Both the position numbers and the translations under genes were made by a program. From Fibrisoma montanum (GTDB taxonomy: Bacteria > Bacteroidota > Bacteroidia > Cytophagales > Spirosomataceae): DNA of 64,000 nucleotides. Positions 34,705 through 44,336 of the stretch are shown piece after piece. Position 1 is the first letter of the stretch. Each line of letters begins with the position of its first letter. Location of the stretch: assembly GCF_003583365.1 (NCBI RefSeq), contig NZ_QXED01000012.1:1-64000 (forward strand), written 5' to 3'. The notes under the pieces are model-generated. The model made no database searches, was not told the origin of the DNA, and was given only the letters and a program-made list of their open reading frames with translations.

Positions 34705-36359
34705 AAACAACTCGTACATTCCAGATTGCCGCGCTTTGGCTGTTGTCTGGCTGGCTGGGTGTGTGGGCACAGGTGCCTACGCAACCGTCCGTTGGCCAGC
34801 AACCAACCGGAGCCGCGGCCAGCGGTCAGCAACCCGGCGCTCAGCAGCCCGCCGGAACAGGGTCGGTAGTGGCCCAGCCCGGCACAACGCCCGGTACCGG
34901 TGTCAACGTACCGTCGCAGCCGGGTGCCAACGTAACGACTGGCTCACCGGGTCTATCGTCGCCCGACGGGCCGGTTAATCTCCAACCGGGCGTAATCTCG
35001 ACGTTTAATTCAGGACTGGGACCGGCACCAACCGGATTAAAGCCAACGAATCAGGCGGGAACCGGCAAGCGGTTTACGCTTCAGGAAGCGATTGACTTCG
35101 CTGTCGAAACGAACGTAAACGTGCGAAACGGCAAGCTTGATGCCGTAAGTGCCGAAGCTCGCATTCGTGAGATCAAGGCGTCGGCGTTGCCCCAGGTTGC
35201 GGGTAGTGCGTCGCTTACGGATAACCTGATCATTCAACGGGCGTTTCTGCCGGCAGTTTTTTTTGATCAGAACGCACCCGCCGATGCGCCGGCTATACCG
35301 GTTCAGTTCGGGGTGAATTATTCAGGCAACGCGACCATCAACCTGAACCAAGTGCTGTATAGCGCCAGTCTGAACGTCGGTTTACGGGCGGCTGCTACGT
35401 ATCGCGAACTGGCCCAGCGCAACCTTCAGGCCACCAAGGTAACGGTAGCCGAGCAGGTCGCCAAAGCCTATTACAGTGTGCTTGTATCCCTGGAGCGAGC
35501 CAAACTACTGGACTATAACATCAACCGGATCGATACGCTGTTGATCGAAACCCGGGCACTTAACAACCAGGGGTTCGTTGAAAAGCTGGACGTGCAGCGG
35601 CTGGAAGTACAGGCCAACAACCTGAAAGCCGAGCGACAGAACGTACAGAACCTGATCGAGTTGAGTTATGCTCTGCTGAAGTTTCAGATGGGACTGGGTG
35701 TTAATGACGAGATCACCCTGGCCGAACAACTCCAGGACCGAACCGCTGATGACCTGCGGCCGTTGATTTCGCCGGACCCGACGTTTCAGTACGGCTCGCG
35801 TATTGAATATTCGACGCTGGAAACCCAGATTAAACTGGCCGAACAGGATATAGAGGTTACGCAAAAGGGGTACTACCCTACCCTGGCTGCCTTTGCCAAC
35901 TACGGCTACAATACCGGGCGCAACAAAATCGATCAGTTGGTTACGACACCCTGGTTCAATTTCTCGACGCTGGGTATTAGCCTTCAGGTTCCCATTTTCG
36001 ACGGATTCCAGAAGAAGAACCAGATCGCTCAGAAGCGCATCACGTTGCAGAAAGCCCAGAACAGTGGCGAACTGCTCCGGAACTCCATCGATCTGCAAAT
36101 CCGCCAGGCCAGCATTACGCTCCGGAACGGTTTGCAAACGCTTCAGACCCAGCAACGCAACCGCGATCTGGCCGAAGAGATTGTGCGCGTAACCCGGATC
36201 AAATACAAAGAAGGCGTAGGGTCGAGCATTGAAGTATTGAATGCCGAAGCCTCCCTGCGCGAAGCCCAGACAAACTATTTCGCATCCTTATACGACTTCC
36301 TGATTGCCAAGGTTGATCAGGACAAAGCGCTGGGACGGCTATACACCGGCGTAAACTAA
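34701..36359 (+). CDS. TolC-family outer membrane efflux protein
   Basis: 552-aa outer membrane channel subunit. Signal peptide ending GVWAQ (about residue 24), then an unusual low-complexity stretch rich in Pro/Gln/Gly/Thr (about 25-115) without counterpart in typical TolC proteins, then the two OEP repeats (FTLQEAIDFAVETNVNVRNG and VAKAYYSVLVSLERAKLLDY). Forms the export channel of the tripartite RND pump encoded downstream. ATGA-type overlap with the TetR gene. Confidence 0.85.
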   Translation: MKTTRTFQIAALWLLSGWLGVWAQVPTQPSVGQQPTGAAASGQQPGAQQPAGTGSVVAQPGTTPGTGVNVPSQPGANVTTGSPGLSSPDGPVNLQPGVISTFNSGLGPAPTGLKPTNQAGTGKRFTLQEAIDFAVETNVNVRNGKLDAVSAEARIREIKASALPQVAGSASLTDNLIIQRAFLPAVFFDQNAPADAPAIPVQFGVNYSGNATINLNQVLYSASLNVGLRAAATYRELAQRNLQATKVTVAEQVAKAYYSVLVSLERAKLLDYNINRIDTLLIETRALNNQGFVEKLDVQRLEVQANNLKAERQNVQNLIELSYALLKFQMGLGVNDEITLAEQLQDRTADDLRPLISPDPTFQYGSRIEYSTLETQIKLAEQDIEVTQKGYYPTLAAFANYGYNTGRNKIDQLVTTPWFNFSTLGISLQVPIFDGFQKKNQIAQKRITLQKAQNSGELLRNSIDLQIRQASITLRNGLQTLQTQQRNRDLAEEIVRVTRIKYKEGVGSSIEVLNAEASLREAQTNYFASLYDFLIAKVDQDKALGRLYTGVN

Positions 36360-36380
36360 ACACTCTGAAAACTACGGTCA

Positions 36381-37496
36381 ATGAAAGCATACTACGCTAT
36401 AGCAATGTCAGCCCTGCTGGCTGCCTGCTCACAGGAAAAGAAATCTCCGAAGGAAGAACTGGCTGAACTGAAAAAGCAGCAGTCGGAACTAACGGCAAAA
36501 ATTAAGACGATGGAAGCCGAGGTGGCTAAGTCGGAACCACAGCAAACTCAGCAGGCCCGGGTAAAAGACGTATCGGTGTCACCCCTGAATCCGGACACAT
36601 TCCGGCGGTTTGTGGAAGTACAGGGTACGATCGATGCCAAAAACAACGTACTGGTTAGTCCTAAATCGGGCGGTGTCGTAACGGCCGTGTACGTCAAGGA
36701 GGGCGATAACGTACGGGCAGGGTCACCAATCGCCAAGATCGACGATCAGATTCTGCGCGAATCAATTGCTGAGGTTGAAACCCAGCTTTCGCTGGCGAAC
36801 ACGGTTTTCGAAAAGCAGGCCAGCCTCTGGAAACAACAAATTGGTACGGAGATCCAGTACCTGCAGGCCAAGAATAATAAAGAGTCGCTGGAGCGTCGAC
36901 TCGGTACATTGAAAGCGCAACTGAGCCAATCGACCGTAACGGCACCGATCAGCGGGGTGGTCGATCAGGTCAGCGTAAAAATTGGTCAATCGGCCGCGCC
37001 GGGTGTTGGGCTGGTACGTATCGTAAACCTGTCGCAGCTGAAAGCAGTGGCTAAAGTGGCCGATACGTATTCGGGTAGCGTTCGCAAAGGGGATGAGGTC
37101 GTTGTGCGGTTACCGGACCTGAATCGTGAGCTGCGGACGCGCATCAATTTTGTGTCGACAACCGTTGACCCGCTCAGCCGGACGTTTACCATCGAAGCGC
37201 CGTTGCCGTCGGATAACAGCCTGAAACCAAATATGCTGGCGCAGGTCAAGATTAACGATCTGACGAAGCCGAATGCGCTGGTGATCAACCAGAACCTGAT
37301 CCAGAATACGGAAGATGGGCAACTGGTGTACGTGGCCGTAAACGAAGGCGGCAAGAAGGTAGCAAAAGCCCGGCCAGTGAAAACCGGACAGGCTTACGGA
37401 GGCAAGATCGAAATCACGCAGGGCCTGCAGGCTGGTGATCAGTTGGTGACGGTCGGGTATCAGGACCTGGTAGATGGACAACCGATTCAATTTTAG
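36381..37496 (+). CDS. RND efflux pump periplasmic adaptor lipoprotein
   Basis: 371-aa membrane fusion protein. Signal peptide with lipobox LLAAC (Cys about residue 16), then a short coiled coil (EELAELKKQQSELTAKIKT), a biotinyl-lipoyl-like segment GGVVTAVYVKEGDNVRAG, hairpin helices, and beta-barrel plus membrane-proximal domains. It bridges the inner-membrane pump and the TolC-type channel. Lies 21 nt after the TolC gene; the RND gene follows after an inverted repeat. Confidence 0.88.
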   Translation: MKAYYAIAMSALLAACSQEKKSPKEELAELKKQQSELTAKIKTMEAEVAKSEPQQTQQARVKDVSVSPLNPDTFRRFVEVQGTIDAKNNVLVSPKSGGVVTAVYVKEGDNVRAGSPIAKIDDQILRESIAEVETQLSLANTVFEKQASLWKQQIGTEIQYLQAKNNKESLERRLGTLKAQLSQSTVTAPISGVVDQVSVKIGQSAAPGVGLVRIVNLSQLKAVAKVADTYSGSVRKGDEVVVRLPDLNRELRTRINFVSTTVDPLSRTFTIEAPLPSDNSLKPNMLAQVKINDLTKPNALVINQNLIQNTEDGQLVYVAVNEGGKKVAKARPVKTGQAYGGKIEITQGLQAGDQLVTVGYQDLVDGQPIQF

Positions 37497-37502
37497 TTTA
37501 AC

Positions 37503-37576
37503 AGTTTGTGGTTTGTAGCCTGAATGAACCGCCCTGCGGCCAGTGACCTCGGACTACAAGCCACAAACCACAAACT
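37503..37576. repeat. AGTTTGTGGTTTGT inverted repeat within the efflux operon
   Basis: AGTTTGTGGTTTGTAG (37503-37518) faces CCACAAACCACAAACT (37561-37576), with a perfect 14-nt match and an extra heptamer-like unit on the right. It lies between the adaptor and RND genes and resembles the element at 22190-22281. It may be a dispersed non-coding repeat. Confidence 0.65.
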
Positions 37577-37584
37577 ACGTCAAC

Positions 37585-40500
37585 ATGAAATTTGAACAGT
37601 ATAAAACCCTCGGCTTTACCAACTGGTGCGTTGAGAACCGGACGGCGATCTACATCTTCACCGTCCTGATTACGCTGGGTGGTTTGTTGGTCTACAACAA
37701 CCTGCCCAAGGAGCAGTTTCCCGACATCAAGGTGCCGCAGGTGTATATCAATACGGTATACGTCGGTACAGCGCCCGCCGATATCGAAAACACGATCAAC
37801 AAGCAGATCGAGAAGCAGCTCAAGTCCATTTCGGGTGTGAAACGAATCAAGTCAAACGCCCTGCAGGACGTATCGGTCATTCTGGTTGAGTTTAATCCGG
37901 ACGTACAGACGGCTGAGGCACTACAGCGGGTACGGGACGCGATCGACAAAGCTAAGCCTGATCTGCCGCAGAAACTGGATGCCGGCCCAACGGCCCAGGA
38001 CGTGAACTTCTCGGAGTTTCCGATCATGAACATCAATATGGCCGGCAACTTCTCGCTGAAGCAATTAAAGGAGTATGCCGAAGATTTGCAGGATGCCATC
38101 GAAGCGATGCCCGAAATACGGCGTGTTGACATCGTCGGTGCCCTGACCCGCGAAATTCAGATCAACGTTGACCTGCCCCGCATGCAGTCGGCCGGGCTGG
38201 CGTTTTCGGACATTCAGCAGGCTGTTCAGGGAGAAAACATCAACGTATCGGGCGGTGAGCTGAATGTTGATGGCGTACGCCGGACGGTACGGGTGAAGGG
38301 CGAATTCTCCGATGTGAATCAGCTCCAGAACTTACAGATCCGCACGGCCACGGGAGCTACGATTCGTCTGGGCGACATCGCCGAGGTGCAGGACAGCTTC
38401 GAAGAGCAACAGGATTTTGCGCGGCTGGACAACAAATCGGTAGTGACGCTGAACGTAATCAAGAGGGCGGGTGCTAACCTGATTTCAGCATCCGACCGGA
38501 TTGAAGAAACGATTAAAGAATACAAACAGGATCGCTTTCCGCAGGGGCTGGACGTAAAAGTAACGGCCGACCAGTCGGAGCGGACTCGTGCCGATCTGCA
38601 CGATCTGGTCAATACGGTTGTGCTTGGCTTTATCTTCGTGGTACTCGTGCTTATGTTCTTCATGGGCGTGCGCGATGCCATCTTTGTCGGCTTGTCAGTA
38701 CCCCTGTCGGCGCTGGTTGCGTTTGTGCTGATGCCGGTCGTTGGGCCGGTGGTCGGTACGGCCTTTACGCTGAACACGATCGTACTGTTTGCTTTCCTGC
38801 TGGGGCTTGGCCTGGTGGTGGATGATGCCATTGTGGTAATCGAAAACACGCACCGTCTTTTCAACGAGAACAGGAACTGGAACATCAAGCAGGCGGTGAA
38901 AGCAGCTGCCGGTGAGGTTTTCGTGCCGGTATTGTCTGGTACGCTGACGACCATCGCGCCGTTCTTTCCGCTGCTGTTCTGGCCGGGCATCGTGGGTGAG
39001 TTCATGAAGTTCCTGCCGCTCACGCTCATTCTGACTCTGTTCTCGTCGCTGTTTGTGGCGTACGTTATCAACCCGGTGTTTGCCGTGTCGTTCATGAAAC
39101 GCCACGACGAAAGCGGACATCACGAGAAGCCGACGTTTAAGGAAATTCAGCGTCCGCTCGTTATTATGACGGTGCTGGCCGGTATCGGCTACGTTATCGA
39201 CCGGGGCATTGGCAACCTGTTTGTTTTCTTTGCCGTCCTCTACGCGCTGAATCACTACGTCGTGACCCCGAAGCTGATCGTTCCCTTCCAGGAATCGCTG
39301 CTGCCGAAACTGAAGAATGGATACCGGAGCGTAATCTCCTTCCTGCTGGTAGGCTGGCGGCCGGTATGGGCAATTGCCGGGATGTTTGGGTTGTTCATTT
39401 TTACGATCTTCCTGCTGGGTGTTTCGCAGCCAAAAGTCATTTTCTTCCCAAGTGGTGAGCCTGACTACGTGTACGTGTACAACGTCATGCCGGTGGGCAC
39501 TGATGCCCGCGTAACCGACTCGGTAACGAAGGTGATCGAGAAACGGGTCTTTAACGTACTGAAAGAAAACAAAGCCGAAGACATTGTTAACTCGGTAATC
39601 TCGAACGTTGGTAAAAACGCCGGTGACCCGTCCAACCCGGATCGGTCGGCAACTCCGCATAAGTCGAAAGTGACGGTAGCCTTCGTGAAGGGTGAAGAAC
39701 GGCATGGCATCTCGACCGACTCAATCCTGAGCAAAGTACGGGCCTCTATGCAGGGAATACCGGGAACGGAAATTTCGATTGAACGCGAAGCCAACGGTCC
39801 GCCGACGGGTAAGCCAATTGCCATCGAAATTGCCGGGGATGACTTTAAAGTGCTCAGTGACCTGGAGAAGCAGATTCGGCAGCGGATCACACAGGCCGGC
39901 ATTCTGGGTATCGACCAGCTGAAATCCGACCTGATTACGAACAAGCCCGAAATCGTCATCGATATTGACCGTGAAAAAGCCGAACGCGAAGGTATTTCGT
40001 CCGGACAGATAGCGATGACCATCCGGACCGCCTTGTTTGGTCTCGAAGTGTCGAAGTTCCGCGATCCGAAAGATGAATACCCAATTATGGTACGTCTTAA
40101 ACCGGACGACCGCAGCCAGATTGACCGGCTGCTGAGTCTGAACGTAGTGTATCGCGACATGAATTCGGGTGGTCAGTTGCGGCAGGTACCGATTACGTCC
40201 ATTGCGAACATCAGCTACTCGACTACGTTCAGCCAGATTAACCGCAAAAATCAGGAACGGCTTGTGACGCTGAGTTCCGACGTTGTTCCGGGCTACAACG
40301 CCAACGAAATCAACCAGCAGATTCAGCAGGAGGTGATCAACCAGATGGAAATCCCGAATGGGTATCAGGTCCGATTAGGGGGTGAGCAGGAAGATCAGCA
40401 GGAATCGTTTATGTTCCTGGTCAGCGCGCTGGGTGTGGCTGCGCTGTTAATCTACCTGATTCTGGCAACGCAGTTCAACTCGGTGGTGAAACCGATCATC

Positions 40501-41022
40501 ATCTTCGTAACGATCATCCTGTCGTTCATTGGGGTGTTACTGGGCTTTATCATCTTCGATAAAACGTTCTCGATCATCATGTCCGGGGTTGGGATCATTG
40601 CCCTGGCTGGTATCGTGGTAAAAAACGGTATCCTGCTGATTGAGTTTATCGAAGAACTGCGGGGCCGTGGCGTTCCGCTCCGCGAAGCCATTATCGAAGC
40701 GGGCGGTATTCGTCTGACGCCGGTATTGCTGACCGCTTCGGCGGCCGTACTGGGTCTGATTCCGCTGGCTCTTGGTCTGACGGTCGATTTTGTTGGCCTG
40801 TTCCGCGATTTCGATCCGCATATCATCATTGGTGGCGACAGTGCTGTGTTCTGGAATATCCTGGCCTGGACTATCATCTTCGGTCTGACGTTCTCGACCG
40901 TACTGACACTGGTCATCGTGCCGTGCATGTACTGGGTCAACGAGCGCATTCGGATGAAGTGGTTCGGCAAGAAAGACCCGGCCCTGGAACCTAAAAAACA
41001 GCCAGAAGAGGAACTGGTATAG
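37585..41022 (+). CDS. RND multidrug efflux transporter, HAE1/AcrB type
   Basis: 1145-aa inner-membrane proton-driven pump with 12 helices. The N-terminal helix and PDIKVPQVYINTVYVGTAP porter segment, GLVVDDAIVVIENTHR in TM4 with the double Asp of the proton relay, and a second-half GIVVKNGILLIEFIEEL are typical. Start chosen at ATG 37585 (MKFEQYKTLGF); the open frame extends to 37543 only through the intergenic repeat. Works with the adaptor and TolC protein upstream. No drug specificity can be read. Confidence 0.93.
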   Translation: MKFEQYKTLGFTNWCVENRTAIYIFTVLITLGGLLVYNNLPKEQFPDIKVPQVYINTVYVGTAPADIENTINKQIEKQLKSISGVKRIKSNALQDVSVILVEFNPDVQTAEALQRVRDAIDKAKPDLPQKLDAGPTAQDVNFSEFPIMNINMAGNFSLKQLKEYAEDLQDAIEAMPEIRRVDIVGALTREIQINVDLPRMQSAGLAFSDIQQAVQGENINVSGGELNVDGVRRTVRVKGEFSDVNQLQNLQIRTATGATIRLGDIAEVQDSFEEQQDFARLDNKSVVTLNVIKRAGANLISASDRIEETIKEYKQDRFPQGLDVKVTADQSERTRADLHDLVNTVVLGFIFVVLVLMFFMGVRDAIFVGLSVPLSALVAFVLMPVVGPVVGTAFTLNTIVLFAFLLGLGLVVDDAIVVIENTHRLFNENRNWNIKQAVKAAAGEVFVPVLSGTLTTIAPFFPLLFWPGIVGEFMKFLPLTLILTLFSSLFVAYVINPVFAVSFMKRHDESGHHEKPTFKEIQRPLVIMTVLAGIGYVIDRGIGNLFVFFAVLYALNHYVVTPKLIVPFQESLLPKLKNGYRSVISFLLVGWRPVWAIAGMFGLFIFTIFLLGVSQPKVIFFPSGEPDYVYVYNVMPVGTDARVTDSVTKVIEKRVFNVLKENKAEDIVNSVISNVGKNAGDPSNPDRSATPHKSKVTVAFVKGEERHGISTDSILSKVRASMQGIPGTEISIEREANGPPTGKPIAIEIAGDDFKVLSDLEKQIRQRITQAGILGIDQLKSDLITNKPEIVIDIDREKAEREGISSGQIAMTIRTALFGLEVSKFRDPKDEYPIMVRLKPDDRSQIDRLLSLNVVYRDMNSGGQLRQVPITSIANISYSTTFSQINRKNQERLVTLSSDVVPGYNANEINQQIQQEVINQMEIPNGYQVRLGGEQEDQQESFMFLVSALGVAALLIYLILATQFNSVVKPIIIFVTIILSFIGVLLGFIIFDKTFSIIMSGVGIIALAGIVVKNGILLIEFIEELRGRGVPLREAIIEAGGIRLTPVLLTASAAVLGLIPLALGLTVDFVGLFRDFDPHIIIGGDSAVFWNILAWTIIFGLTFSTVLTLVIVPCMYWVNERIRMKWFGKKDPALEPKKQPEEELV

Positions 41023-41024
41023 TG

Positions 41025-41100
41025 TTTAAACGCAGAGTAAGAGAGAATGCACAGAGGGCGCGGAGCTTCATCCCGGCTTTCTGTGTATTCTTTGTTTAAT
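41025..41100. repeat. second AACGCAGAG-type repeat
   Basis: TTTAAACGCAGAG (41025-41037) matches the flank of the repeat at 19886-19898 exactly. GAATGCACAGA (41045-41055) can pair with TCTGTGTATTC (41080-41090), one G-U. It follows the RND stop codon and precedes the xisH remnant. Confidence 0.55.
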
Positions 41101-41130
41101 GGTTTCTGTAGTCAGATTATTCGTATACCG

Positions 41131-41324
41131 GTGGCAAAAGACCGGTTTCATGAGGTTATAAAACTGCTCTGCAAAAAGATGGCTGGCAAATCACGCATGA
41201 TCCGTATTACCTCAAAGCACCGAGAACGGACAGTCAAATTGATTCAGGTGCCGAAAAATTGATTGGGGCGCAGCGCGATAAAGAATATATTGCTGTTGAG
41301 GTTAAGAGCGTCATCGGCCCATCG
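41131..41324 (+). pseudogene. remnant of xisH-like gene, frameshifted and truncated
   Basis: Read from GTG 41131, the frame gives AKDRFHEVIKLLCKK, then switches at the A5 run 41173-41177: the other frame continues DGWQITHDPYYLK and GAEKLIGAQRDKEYIAVEVK, ending VIGPS. These match the order of conserved XisH (fdxN excision controlling factor) segments. One missing A in the run would restore the frame. Downstream of VIGPS the match is lost, so the C-terminal part and the usual xisI partner are absent. Probably dead; a programmed shift at A5 is possible but less likely. Confidence 0.6.
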
Positions 41325-41407
41325 TGTGTCGTGCGTGTCCCGCTAAGCCAACAACTAGAGAACAAAACAGCACCTGCTCCGTTAATCACCTACCCACAGC
41401 AAACGAC

Positions 41408-42688
41408 ATGAATCGTACTGCCTTTTTTTTAATCGTTCCGGCAATCTTCCTGCTGATTGACACGTACGTGTATCAGGCCATCAAAGCGCTGACCAGAAAC
41501 GCGACAGAAAGCACTCAACGTACTGTTGCATTGATCTACTGGGGTTTCACGGCCCTGTCCATTCTGACGTACGTAGTAATGCAGGTAATCCCGCCGGACT
41601 CGATCAGCCGCAATACCCGCACGTTTATCTGGGCCAGCCTGGTCATCCCCTACTTTTCCAAAGTCTTTGCGGTACTGGTTATTCTCATTGATGACATTGG
41701 CCGTTTTTTCCGCTGGGTTGTTTCCCTGTTCTACCGCCCCGAAGTACGGGAGGCTGCCCTGGATAATACCCGCCCCGACGTACCTAAAACGGATGTGATT
41801 CCGCGCTCGGAGTTTCTGATGAAAACAGCGTTAGTAGCGAGTGCGGTACCGCTCGTTGCGTTTACGTGGGGCATTGTTTCCGGAGCACACGATTACCGGA
41901 TCCGGCGGGTTCGGCTGGCGCTGAAAAACCTGCCGTCGGGTTTTGACGGACTCCGAATCGCTCAGATTTCGGATATTCATTCCGGAAGTTTCTTCAACAA
42001 AACGGCCGTCAAGGGCGGAGTTGAGATGTTGCTGGGCCAGAAACCTGACCTTGTCTTTTTCACCGGCGATCTGGTTAACAGCACGGCCGATGAGGTTAAC
42101 GGATACATCGACATCTTCTCCAAAGTAAAAGCACCGCTGGGGGTATATTCGACGCTGGGTAATCACGACTACGGTACGTACGTTCAATGGCCTAGCGAAC
42201 AGGCCCGGCGGCAGAACCTCCAGAACCTGATTGCCGCGCATCGCCAGATGGGCTGGAACATCATGCTCGACGAGAATAAAATTCTGGAGCAGAACGGCGA
42301 CCGTATCGCCGTGATCGGGGTTCAGAACCTCGGTTTTGGACCGGCCGCGCTCCGGGTCGGTAATCTGGCCAAAGCCTACCAGGGTACTCAGGAGTATCCG
42401 GTTAAACTGCTGCTCTCCCACGATCCTACCCACTGGGATGCCGAAGTCCGGCCGAAATACCCGGATATTGACGTGGTGTTTTCCGGTCACACCCACGGCG
42501 CTCAGTTTGGGGTTGATATTGGTACCGTTCAATGGAGTCCGGCTCAGTACTTTTACAAACAATGGGCAGGCTTATACGAGGATGGTGATCAAAAGCTGTA
42601 TGTAAACCGCGGCTATGGCTACATCGGCTATCCGGGGCGGGTTGGTATCCTGCCGGAAATCACCATTTTTGAACTAAAGAAGGCGTAG
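41408..42688 (+). CDS. membrane-anchored metallophosphoesterase
   Basis: 426-aa calcineurin-type phosphoesterase. N-terminal membrane helices (FFLIVPAIFLLIDTYVYQA, IYWGFTALSILTYVVMQVI, and further to about residue 110) and a Tat-independent linker precede the catalytic domain with metal motifs ISDIHSG, GDLVNS, GNHD, LLSHDP and SGHTHG. The open frame starts at 41324, but that region is the xisH remnant; ATG 41408 (MNRTAFFLIV) is preferred. Substrate unknown. Other members of this membrane-anchored group act on envelope lipids or nucleotides. Confidence 0.85.
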   Translation: MNRTAFFLIVPAIFLLIDTYVYQAIKALTRNATESTQRTVALIYWGFTALSILTYVVMQVIPPDSISRNTRTFIWASLVIPYFSKVFAVLVILIDDIGRFFRWVVSLFYRPEVREAALDNTRPDVPKTDVIPRSEFLMKTALVASAVPLVAFTWGIVSGAHDYRIRRVRLALKNLPSGFDGLRIAQISDIHSGSFFNKTAVKGGVEMLLGQKPDLVFFTGDLVNSTADEVNGYIDIFSKVKAPLGVYSTLGNHDYGTYVQWPSEQARRQNLQNLIAAHRQMGWNIMLDENKILEQNGDRIAVIGVQNLGFGPAALRVGNLAKAYQGTQEYPVKLLLSHDPTHWDAEVRPKYPDIDVVFSGHTHGAQFGVDIGTVQWSPAQYFYKQWAGLYEDGDQKLYVNRGYGYIGYPGRVGILPEITIFELKKA

Positions 42689-42744
42689 ACAGTGGGGTTA
42701 CTCAGCTTATTTGATACCTTCAACGGTAGTCAAAAAGCAAACCC

Positions 42745-43212
42745 ATGAAACAAACCCTTAGCCTGCTATTTGTTAGCACAATAATCCTGGCCTGTCAACC
42801 CGAAACCTCGCAAAACTCCGCCCAATCTGCCGGAAACCCGCTCATAGGCACCTGGCGGTTAGTGAAAGGAACGTTGATCGAGAAAGGCGATACGCTCGTA
42901 ACCGATTACACCAAACAACGCTCCTTTATTAAGGTCATCAACGAAACCCACTTCGCGTTTTTGCTCCATGACCTAGCCAAGGGGCAGGATTCAACGGCCG
43001 TTTTTACAGCCGGTGGCGGCCCTTACTCACTCAAAGACAAAGAATATACTGAACACCTGGAATACTGTAGTGATCGGGGCTGGGAAGGGCATGATTTCCC
43101 GTTTACCATTACAATCAGCCAGGATACCCTTGTTCAGCAGGGTGTAGAAAAGGTGGAAAAAGCCGGCATAGACCGGATTAACATTGAGCAGTACGTCAAG
43201 GTGAAAAAATGA
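42745..43212 (+). CDS. lipocalin-like lipoprotein of unknown function
   Basis: 155-aa exported protein: signal peptide with lipobox TIILAC (Cys about residue 17), then a beta-rich domain beginning PLIGTWRLVKGTLI, typical of lipocalin-like or DUF4488-type envelope proteins of Bacteroidota. Middle part KQRSFIKVINETHFAF and the end INIEQYVKV are strand-like. Function unknown; single gene between the phosphoesterase and dienelactone hydrolase genes. Confidence 0.65.
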   Translation: MKQTLSLLFVSTIILACQPETSQNSAQSAGNPLIGTWRLVKGTLIEKGDTLVTDYTKQRSFIKVINETHFAFLLHDLAKGQDSTAVFTAGGGPYSLKDKEYTEHLEYCSDRGWEGHDFPFTITISQDTLVQQGVEKVEKAGIDRINIEQYVKVKK

Positions 43213-43329
43213 GGGCGTTGTAGCCTGTCGGTGGTCAACCAATTTCAGACGTAAGGAGCCTCGGTTCTAACATTTTGCTCAATCAACCAGTTACCCGATA
43301 CGGAATCCGATTCTAACCATCAATTCACT

Positions 43330-44187
43330 ATGAAAATTGTTCTTATCACGGGGCTATCACTGTTTTTGTCCCTCTTTACGTTTTTAATCCCCAGGAAGCA
43401 GGAAGCAACGTCAATTCCGGTTTGTCACACACCCGCTAACGACATGGCCATGATGGCAGCTGATCCGGCTTTTGCGGCATTGCACGCCAACCCCCGCGTA
43501 TTCACCTACACTGGTGCGGGCGACATGGTTAAATTCTCGACCCCCGACGGTAAATCAGCCAACGGCTTTCTGCTGAAGGCCAAGACTAATTCTGACAAAT
43601 GGCTGCTGGTTTATCAGGAGTGGTGGGGCCTGAACGACAACATCAGGAAGGAAGCCGAGACGTTCTACAACGATCTGAAAGACGTTAACGTACTGGCGCT
43701 GGATATGTACGACGGCGAAGTAGCCACCACCCGCGAAGAAGCTATGAAACTGATGTCGTCGGCAAAGCAGGATCGTTTGGAAAGTATCATGAAAGGGGCA
43801 ATTGCCTATGCCGGCCCGAAAGCACAGATTGCCAGCGTAGGCTGGTGCTTTGGCGGTATGCTGTCGCTGAAGTCAGCAATACTGGAAGGTAAGCAGGCAA
43901 AGGGCTGCGTTATGTACTACGGCCGGCCGGAACAGGATGTAGATAAACTGAAAACGCTGAATACCGACGTATTGGGCATTTTCGGTAGTAAAGACAAAGG
44001 CATTCCACCAACCATGGTGAAGCAGTTTGAAGAAAACATGCAGAAAGCCGGCGAAAAAGTAACGGTCAAAATGTATGATGCCGACCATGCCTTTGCCAAT
44101 CCGAGCAATCCGGTCTATGACAAAGCGGCTGCTGAGGACGCCTATAAACTGGCTTTGAATTATTTAAAAAGCCGTCTGAAAGCGTAA
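43330..44187 (+). CDS. exported dienelactone hydrolase-family protein
   Basis: 285-aa alpha/beta hydrolase with N-terminal signal peptide (IVLITGLSLFLSLFTFLIP). The nucleophile is Cys in VGWCFGGM, as in true dienelactone hydrolases; other triad members are the Asp in FGSKDKGIPP and His in DADHAFANP. EWWGLNDNIRKEAE is the family's oxyanion segment. Substrate unknown; a general periplasmic hydrolase role is likely. Followed by a terminator at 44231-44262. Confidence 0.85.
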   Translation: MKIVLITGLSLFLSLFTFLIPRKQEATSIPVCHTPANDMAMMAADPAFAALHANPRVFTYTGAGDMVKFSTPDGKSANGFLLKAKTNSDKWLLVYQEWWGLNDNIRKEAETFYNDLKDVNVLALDMYDGEVATTREEAMKLMSSAKQDRLESIMKGAIAYAGPKAQIASVGWCFGGMLSLKSAILEGKQAKGCVMYYGRPEQDVDKLKTLNTDVLGIFGSKDKGIPPTMVKQFEENMQKAGEKVTVKMYDADHAFANPSNPVYDKAAAEDAYKLALNYLKSRLKA

Positions 44188-44230
44188 CTGCTCCGTTCAG
44201 ACCGGTCAACCCACTCTGTTGAAAACGAAG

Positions 44231-44262
44231 CCCAGGGCACTATATGCCGCTGGGTTTTGTTT
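44231..44262 (+). terminator. terminator after the dienelactone hydrolase gene
   Basis: CCCAG (44231-44235) and CTGGG (44250-44254) form a stem with inner GGC/GCC support, followed by TTTTGTTTTTTT, 43 nt after the stop codon. Confidence 0.65.
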
Positions 44263-44336
44263 TTTTACAGTGCGATTAAACCATTTGTGGGCCGGATGGT
44301 CTAATAACAAACGGTTGATCTTAAATGAACTTGGCT

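Noticed and set aside
38695-39705. 336-codon minus-strand frame opposite the RND gene
   Set aside because: His/Arg/Gln-rich antisense translation of a conserved pump gene.
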